Part shown: one piece after another, positions 15,275-19,179 of the stretch
Layout: each line of letters begins with the position of its first letter
How positions within the stretch are numbered: position 1 is the stretch's first letter
Assembly (NCBI GenBank): GCA_964422465.1
Contig: CAYRBD010000060.1
Location: forward strand, 1-19,179
Reading direction: 5' to 3'
DNA length: 19,179 nt
From: FW021-bin31 sp964422465
Lineage (GTDB): Bacteria > Bacteroidota > Bacteroidia > Chitinophagales > Chitinophagaceae
Made by a program: the position numbers and the translations under genes
Notes under the pieces: generated by a model
What the model saw: only the letters and a program-made list of their open reading frames with translations
What the model was told of the DNA's origin: nothing
Database searches by the model: none

Positions 15275-16771
15275 TCATCTTATAACTACTGATTCGATAT
15301 TTAAATAACGGGCAATTTTTTGCAAGATCTCCGCATGGTGTCCTACTCCCAAAGAAAAGTGATGGGTCGGACCTTCCTTTATCCAGTTTTTCAAAAAAGT
15401 TCTGATATCCGAGGAGAAAAATCCACGCGTATTCGTATTACCGGTTGGAGGTATGGGGCCACTAACTGATTGTCCTTCAGCGATAATAAACTTAAATTTA
15501 CCATCATAAGTTGAGTTAATACTTAACATGGTAATCGGACCTTCTTTAATTTTAAATTCCACACTGGCGCCAAACCCCGGTTTCCCGTGGTATTTTTTAA
15601 GACTTCTCAACACCGGCTTACCTTCCGCAATAGTAATATTGTGTGGACCGTCATGACCAACTAAAACAAAGTTTTCATTAAAATCTATGGGATGAAATTC
15701 CGCAAAGCTTCCGCCAATGCCAAGCCGGTCCATGATCATCATGGCGATGCAGGTTTTAATATCTGATTCACCGCACATGGGGAAGCCGGATCCTGTTAAT
15801 AAAGAGTTCCCTACAATCAAATTAGACATTACAAGCTGAGTAATACTTCCTCCATTCCCTTCATAATAATAGGCAAGACCATCAATTTCAGAATCTTTTA
15901 TAAAATGCTCAAGCGCAACAGTGGTCCTTGCGGAAACTTCCAGATCGCTACCGGTTAATTTCCGGGATATCGGGTCAGATACCGGGTCAGGCGTATCAAA
16001 AAAGTTTAAAATCCTTTTTTTAGTTTCACGCGCATCTGGTGCAGAAACATCATTGTATCTGTTTACAATCTCATGGGCTTCGAATTGAACTACATGCAAT
16101 CCAAAATGAGCAGTAACCATAGTGAAATCGGTATGCATATCCAGCATGGCTTCAATAGGATGCCCGATATGACCAATTCTCGCAGTTTTTAAAGCATGAA
16201 GAACTTTGGCTATCTTACAATATTCCTCAATTTCTTTGCAGGCTTTTGAATCATCATTTAAAGTTCCTATAATAATCTCAGGAACTTTCTTTCCCATCCT
16301 TACGGCTACTCCTGCAAATTCCGGCAAAGCACAGATATCATCATTATAGAGTTGCTGATAAGTAGAAGAATTTTCATAATCCAAAGCTTTGTCTGGTTGC
16401 AGAGCGACTAATACGATTGGGATATCCAGACTCTTCATTATAATTCCAAAGGTGCTGGAGGTGGCATAGGTAAGCATATCACAGAATAACAGATCAAGTT
16501 GGGCAGCCTGAAGCTCAGGAACCATTTCATAAGCCTTTTGTACCTTATCTACCAAACCAAAATCTACCACCGATACATCCTGAGATTGAACTTTTCGAAG
16601 AAAATGACTCTGTTTTTTATGCATATCTTCCAAAAGACCCTCAAACTGACTCCAGTATTTATAATATCCCACCCCCAATACTCCAATCTTAGTAGTAGAT
16701 TTAGAAAATGGATCTCTGTTATTTATAGTTTCCAAATTAAAAGGTCTCTTTTCTTTTATTTTTTCGATCAT
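15275..16771 (-). CDS. L-arabinose/L-fucose isomerase-family protein
   Basis: A 498-residue cytoplasmic protein, near the length of E. coli AraA (500). It has the fold motifs of the family: a GVLGVGYYKYW start strand, IVLVALQP (119-126), MLDMHTDFT (209-217), YYEGNGG (302-308), MCGESDIKT (332-340), VLVGHDGPHN (369-378) and THHFSLGVGHH (469-479). Glu304, Glu335, His373 and His470/471 match in order and spacing the four metal ligands of AraA, so a Mn-dependent aldose-ketose isomerase activity is plausible. The surrounding sequence is clearly not typical AraA and there is no kinase, epimerase or araR next to it, so the arabinose name is not used. Context with an acidic-sugar permease suggests the substrate is a sugar released by the locus, such as a deoxy sugar, pentose or uronate. 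The gap to the MFS gene is 48 bp. Confidence 0.82.
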   Translation of the reverse strand: MIEKIKEKRPFNLETINNRDPFSKSTTKIGVLGVGYYKYWSQFEGLLEDMHKKQSHFLRKVQSQDVSVVDFGLVDKVQKAYEMVPELQAAQLDLLFCDMLTYATSSTFGIIMKSLDIPIVLVALQPDKALDYENSSTYQQLYNDDICALPEFAGVAVRMGKKVPEIIIGTLNDDSKACKEIEEYCKIAKVLHALKTARIGHIGHPIEAMLDMHTDFTMVTAHFGLHVVQFEAHEIVNRYNDVSAPDARETKKRILNFFDTPDPVSDPISRKLTGSDLEVSARTTVALEHFIKDSEIDGLAYYYEGNGGSITQLVMSNLIVGNSLLTGSGFPMCGESDIKTCIAMMIMDRLGIGGSFAEFHPIDFNENFVLVGHDGPHNITIAEGKPVLRSLKKYHGKPGFGASVEFKIKEGPITMLSINSTYDGKFKFIIAEGQSVSGPIPPTGNTNTRGFFSSDIRTFLKNWIKEGPTHHFSLGVGHHAEILQKIARYLNIESVVIR

Positions 16772-16819
16772 TATCTTTCTTATTTTATGCTAAAACACTT
16801 ATGGTTAATTAAAAAGGAT

Positions 16820-18058
16820 TTACGTTCTGGTTAGAGAAAACTGGAGGGGTTTTATTTTTGGTATAAAGATTACAAAAATGACGAATGCTAACGGATACAT
16901 GATACCCATGATTATCCAGATAGGGGTATAAGACCAGCTTTGTACAACATATCCCACTAACGGATTGACAATAAGACCTGCAAGGGCGCCGGCGGTGCCT
17001 GATAAGCCAACTACTGTTGCCGTTCCTCTTGCGCCAAATACATCCGATGTAGCAGTAATATAATTTGTAATCCAAAAACCATGTGCCGCCATGACCAGAG
17101 TTATTAAAGTAATAGCCATACCGGCTGAAGAAACCAGCGCAATTAAAGGGGCAACCATAGTCACCCCTGCCGAAATCCCCATAATGGTTTTACGGGAGGT
17201 ATTAAGGGGAAGCCCTTTTTTTATGAGTATATCGGAGCACCATCCTCCAATAATATTGGCAATACCGAGTCCTAAAAACGGAATCCAGAAAAGGTCTCCG
17301 ATGTGTTCGAATGAAATATTTCGTTGTTCATGTAAATATTTGGGAACCCAAAACATAATAAAGTAGAAAACCGGATCCAACATAAACCTGATAAGGATAA
17401 AAATACGCGCTTCTTTGTTTTTCAAAAGCTTGATAAAAGGAAAGGCCTTCTCTTTCACCTGTACTCCTATTTTTTCTTTACTTTTAAGAACCTGTTTTTT
17501 ACCCCAGGGAATAAGGACCCAGAAGATGACCCAGGCAATACCAATCAGACCTGTTGAGAGGAAGGCCCACCTCCAGCCAAATTGAGTAGAAAGATAGACG
17601 ACCAAAGGAGGTGCAAGGACCGCACCTATTGCCGACCCTCCTATAGCCACCCCGTTGGCCATTGCCCTTCGCTTCTCATCAAACCATCTATAAACTATTT
17701 TAGCGGCTCCGGGGAAACAACCTCCCTCTCCAATCCCAAGAAGAAACCGGAGAGCAATCAATTGATAAAAGTTCGTCATGAAGCCATGAAATACCGTAGC
17801 AAGCGACCAAATAGCCAGAGAAACGGCCATTCCTATTTTTCCACCGATGGTATCCATTAACCTTCCACCAATAGTAAACATGAGACCATAGCTAATTAAA
17901 AAACTTGTATTTACCCATCCGTATTGTACATCCGTAAGGTGAAATTCTTTTTGGATCTTTATAATCGTCATGGACAATACCTGCCGGTCTAAAAAACTCA
18001 GACCAGTAGCTATAAAAAGCATAAAGAGTATCGTATATGATATGTAGCGTTTATTCAT
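16820..18058 (-). CDS. MFS transporter, anion:cation symporter (hexuronate transporter-like) family
   Basis: A 12-helix major facilitator. The first loop carries LDRQVLS, then WVNTSFLISYGLMFTIGGRLMDTIGGK. The segment RFLLGIGEGGCFPGAAKIVYRWFDEKRRAMANG is characteristic of the anion:cation symporter family that includes the hexuronate, glucarate and galactonate permeases (ExuT/GudP type). It likely brings an acidic monosaccharide from periplasm to cytoplasm with protons. The start is set at the ATG at 18058 (MNKRYISY...), which gives a normal first membrane helix; an in-frame ATG at 18085 would add MFFLSALSI and is less likely. It is the first gene of the minus-strand string, facing the GntR gene, so it is the probable entry point for transcription of the locus. 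The MFS-isomerase-GntR trio looks like a monosaccharide catabolic unit attached to the polysaccharide part. Confidence 0.9.
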   Translation of the reverse strand: MNKRYISYTILFMLFIATGLSFLDRQVLSMTIIKIQKEFHLTDVQYGWVNTSFLISYGLMFTIGGRLMDTIGGKIGMAVSLAIWSLATVFHGFMTNFYQLIALRFLLGIGEGGCFPGAAKIVYRWFDEKRRAMANGVAIGGSAIGAVLAPPLVVYLSTQFGWRWAFLSTGLIGIAWVIFWVLIPWGKKQVLKSKEKIGVQVKEKAFPFIKLLKNKEARIFILIRFMLDPVFYFIMFWVPKYLHEQRNISFEHIGDLFWIPFLGLGIANIIGGWCSDILIKKGLPLNTSRKTIMGISAGVTMVAPLIALVSSAGMAITLITLVMAAHGFWITNYITATSDVFGARGTATVVGLSGTAGALAGLIVNPLVGYVVQSWSYTPIWIIMGIMYPLAFVIFVIFIPKIKPLQFSLTRT

Positions 18059-18516
18059 AATACTTAACGCACTAAGAAAAAACAAAGAAAATACTAATTT
18101 TAATTATTTCCAAATTTTTTGTCCTCTTTTTTTATTAATAGTCTTTTTTCTTTACATAATTTCTTCTGCAAATAGTTGATAACTATAATGATTTTTTGTA
18201 TTATCTATTGATTATCATGTTTTTATACTAATATAAAATAAGAACGACCTTAATTTATCATTTAGGAAAATCAGTTCAATGGAGACAGACTCCCTTTACG
18301 CACTAATTAAATAGCCATTATGTGTTTAAAAAAATATTTGAAATGGCGGCTAAATGAACGCATAATGAAATAACTCTCATCTTCTCACATAGCCTGTAAA
18401 TATTTTATTTACATTTGCCTGATATTTGATTACCGCATAAAATGAAGAATTAGTTACGTTCTAGCCGCGTTAGAAAGAAATGCTGTTGCCCAATTGGGTA
18501 TCCTAAACTACTTTAA
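18059..18516. promoter_or_regulatory. Divergent intergenic control region between MFS and GntR genes
   Basis: This AT-rich stretch of 458 bp separates two genes transcribed away from each other, so it must hold promoters for both, and is where a GntR regulator would be expected to bind. No convincing ORF is seen. Inverted-repeat words are present: CATTATGTG (18316-18324) with CGCATAATG (18359-18367, one mismatch), TAGCC (18312-18316) with GGCTA (18348-18352), and TTCTA/TAGAA arms around seven bases at 18459-18475. CGCATAA-type words also recur as near direct repeats at 18360-18367 and 18435-18443. These are candidate operators only. On the minus strand I found no perfect TAnnTTTG element for the MFS gene. 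Confidence 0.6.
18410..18417 (+). promoter_or_regulatory. Bacteroidota-type -7 promoter element for the GntR gene
   Basis: TACATTTG is a perfect match to the TAnnTTTG -7 element recognised by the primary sigma factor of Bacteroidota. It lies 99 bases before the GntR ATG in the right orientation, predicting a leader of roughly 90 bases. No good TTTG-like -33 element is visible at the usual distance, and such an 8-mer can occur by chance in AT-rich DNA, so this is a candidate. Confidence 0.4.
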
Positions 18517-19179
18517 ATGAAAACGAAGCCAAAATTTATTGCCATTAGTGAGTATATTATAAAAAGGATTAGCTCTGGAGAATTGCTTCCGGGAGATCAA
18601 GTCCCTTCAGAAAATGACCTTATTAAAAAATTTAGAGTTAGTAATACTACGGCAAGAAAGGTTTTGTTGGAAATTGAATCTAAAGGATGGGCTAAACGAA
18701 TTAAGGGGAAGGGTACTTTCGTAATAAACAGGACGCCCGAACATCAATTAGTCAGGACACTCGGTTCCATAGAGGCAACCAGAAGAGGTTTCCATGATTA
18801 TCTGATAGCTGAAGGCTTTACCCATAAAGATATTATTTTGGAAAAAGTAGTTCTAAAAGACGGAATCTCCTCTGATATCAACGGCAAACATTATATTATA
18901 GAAGGACCCGTTGTTAAAATCCACTTACTCCGATATGCTGATGAGAATTTGATGAAAGATGAGACCAAGTTTATTTCTTTAAAGTTATGCCCACGTATCA
19001 ACAGGTTATCTACTAAAATTTCTTACTTTAAAGCTTACGAGGAGCAATATCATCTAAAAATAAGCGATATAAAACAAACTCTCGGAGTGGATATCTTCCC
19101 TAAAGAGCTGGAAATCAACAATTTTGATGTTGAAAATCCAATTCCCGTTTTTGTCTTAGACAGTGTTGTGTTAAGTAGC
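18517..19179 (+). CDS. GntR/HutC-family transcriptional regulator with UTRA-like domain (3' end cut by window)
   Basis: An open frame of 221 codons from ATG at 18517 (MKTKPKFIAISEYIIKRISS) to the right edge, with no stop. The N-terminal winged helix of the GntR family covers about residues 5-70: SGELLPGDQVPSENDLIKKF, the recognition helix VSNTTARKVLLEIESKG, and the wing RIKGKGTFV. The rest resembles a UTRA small-molecule sensor domain (VKIHLLRYADENLMKDETKF, then IPVFVLDSVVL near the end), which in HutC-type regulators binds a metabolite and releases DNA. It probably represses or tunes the divergent operon in response to a monosaccharide-level inducer, perhaps the substrate or product of the adjacent isomerase. 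Judging by family length (about 240 residues) only a small part is missing. The ATG follows an AT-rich leader with no Shine-Dalgarno sequence, normal for this phylum. Confidence 0.85.
   Translation, partial: MKTKPKFIAISEYIIKRISSGELLPGDQVPSENDLIKKFRVSNTTARKVLLEIESKGWAKRIKGKGTFVINRTPEHQLVRTLGSIEATRRGFHDYLIAEGFTHKDIILEKVVLKDGISSDINGKHYIIEGPVVKIHLLRYADENLMKDETKFISLKLCPRINRLSTKISYFKAYEEQYHLKISDIKQTLGVDIFPKELEINNFDVENPIPVFVLDSVVLSS

Noticed and set aside
15275..16771. Naming this gene araA
   Set aside because: The metal ligands fit, but the rest is divergent and the arabinose pathway is absent, so only a family-level name is justified.
18161..18180. Possible minus-strand -7 element at CAAATAGT for the MFS operon
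   Set aside because: It departs from the TAnnTTTG consensus at two fixed positions, so it was not called as a promoter.
1..19179. Mobile element, CRISPR, tRNA or rRNA content
   Set aside because: No transposase or integrase frame, no regularly spaced repeats and no recognisable RNA gene was seen on either strand.

Overview
The window looks like chromosomal DNA of a Bacteroidota bacterium. A SusC/SusD pair, lipoprotein glycanases, a PUL-type ECF sigma factor, absence of clear Shine-Dalgarno sites, AT-rich DNA and one perfect Bacteroidota-type -7 element (TAnnTTTG) all point this way. Several cargo proteins carry twin-arginine signals, which fits the Cytophagales/Sphingobacteriales/Chitinophagales side of the phylum better than gut Bacteroides. 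The species cannot be named from the sequence. No rRNA, tRNA, CRISPR array, insertion sequence or phage gene was seen.

Almost the whole window is one polysaccharide utilization locus (PUL) on the minus strand. Eleven genes are co-oriented with short gaps (at most 127 bp) or a slight overlap. In transcription order (right to left) they are: MFS sugar-acid transporter (16820-18058), arabinose/fucose-isomerase-like enzyme (15275-16771), ECF sigma factor (14629-15255), Tat-exported GH3 with an inserted PA14 domain (12018-14603), Tat-exported nitrilase-family amidohydrolase (10838-11890), SusC-like TonB-dependent transporter (7528-10743), SusD-like binding lipoprotein (5612-7489), PL8-family polysaccharide lyase (2922-5618), GH105 unsaturated uronyl hydrolase lipoprotein (1717-2844), GH16 lipoprotein (822-1673), and a Tat-exported TIM-barrel sugar isomerase/epimerase (1-756, cut by the window edge). 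A GntR/UTRA regulator is transcribed divergently at the right edge (18517-19179, cut by the window edge). A 458-bp intergenic region separates it from the transporter start chosen here.

Inferred working model: GH16 and PL8 cut a uronic-acid-containing polysaccharide. SusCD imports oligosaccharides across the outer membrane. GH105 removes the 4,5-unsaturated uronyl end left by the lyase, and GH3 may trim neutral sugars. The MFS permease carries an acidic monosaccharide into the cytoplasm, where the AraA-like enzyme may isomerise it. The GH16 has the short E-x-D-x-E active-site motif typical of lichenase/XTH-type members, so a beta-1,4-glucan-like backbone with uronate (a xanthan-like or sphingan-like bacterial exopolysaccharide) is a reasonable but unproven substrate guess.

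The least ordinary features are an exported nitrilase inside the locus, a GH3 that appears to lack two usual active-site residues, an ECF sigma factor without a visible anti-sigma partner alongside a GntR regulator, an AraA-like isomerase with no arabinose pathway, and a Tat-exported TIM-barrel isomerase/epimerase.
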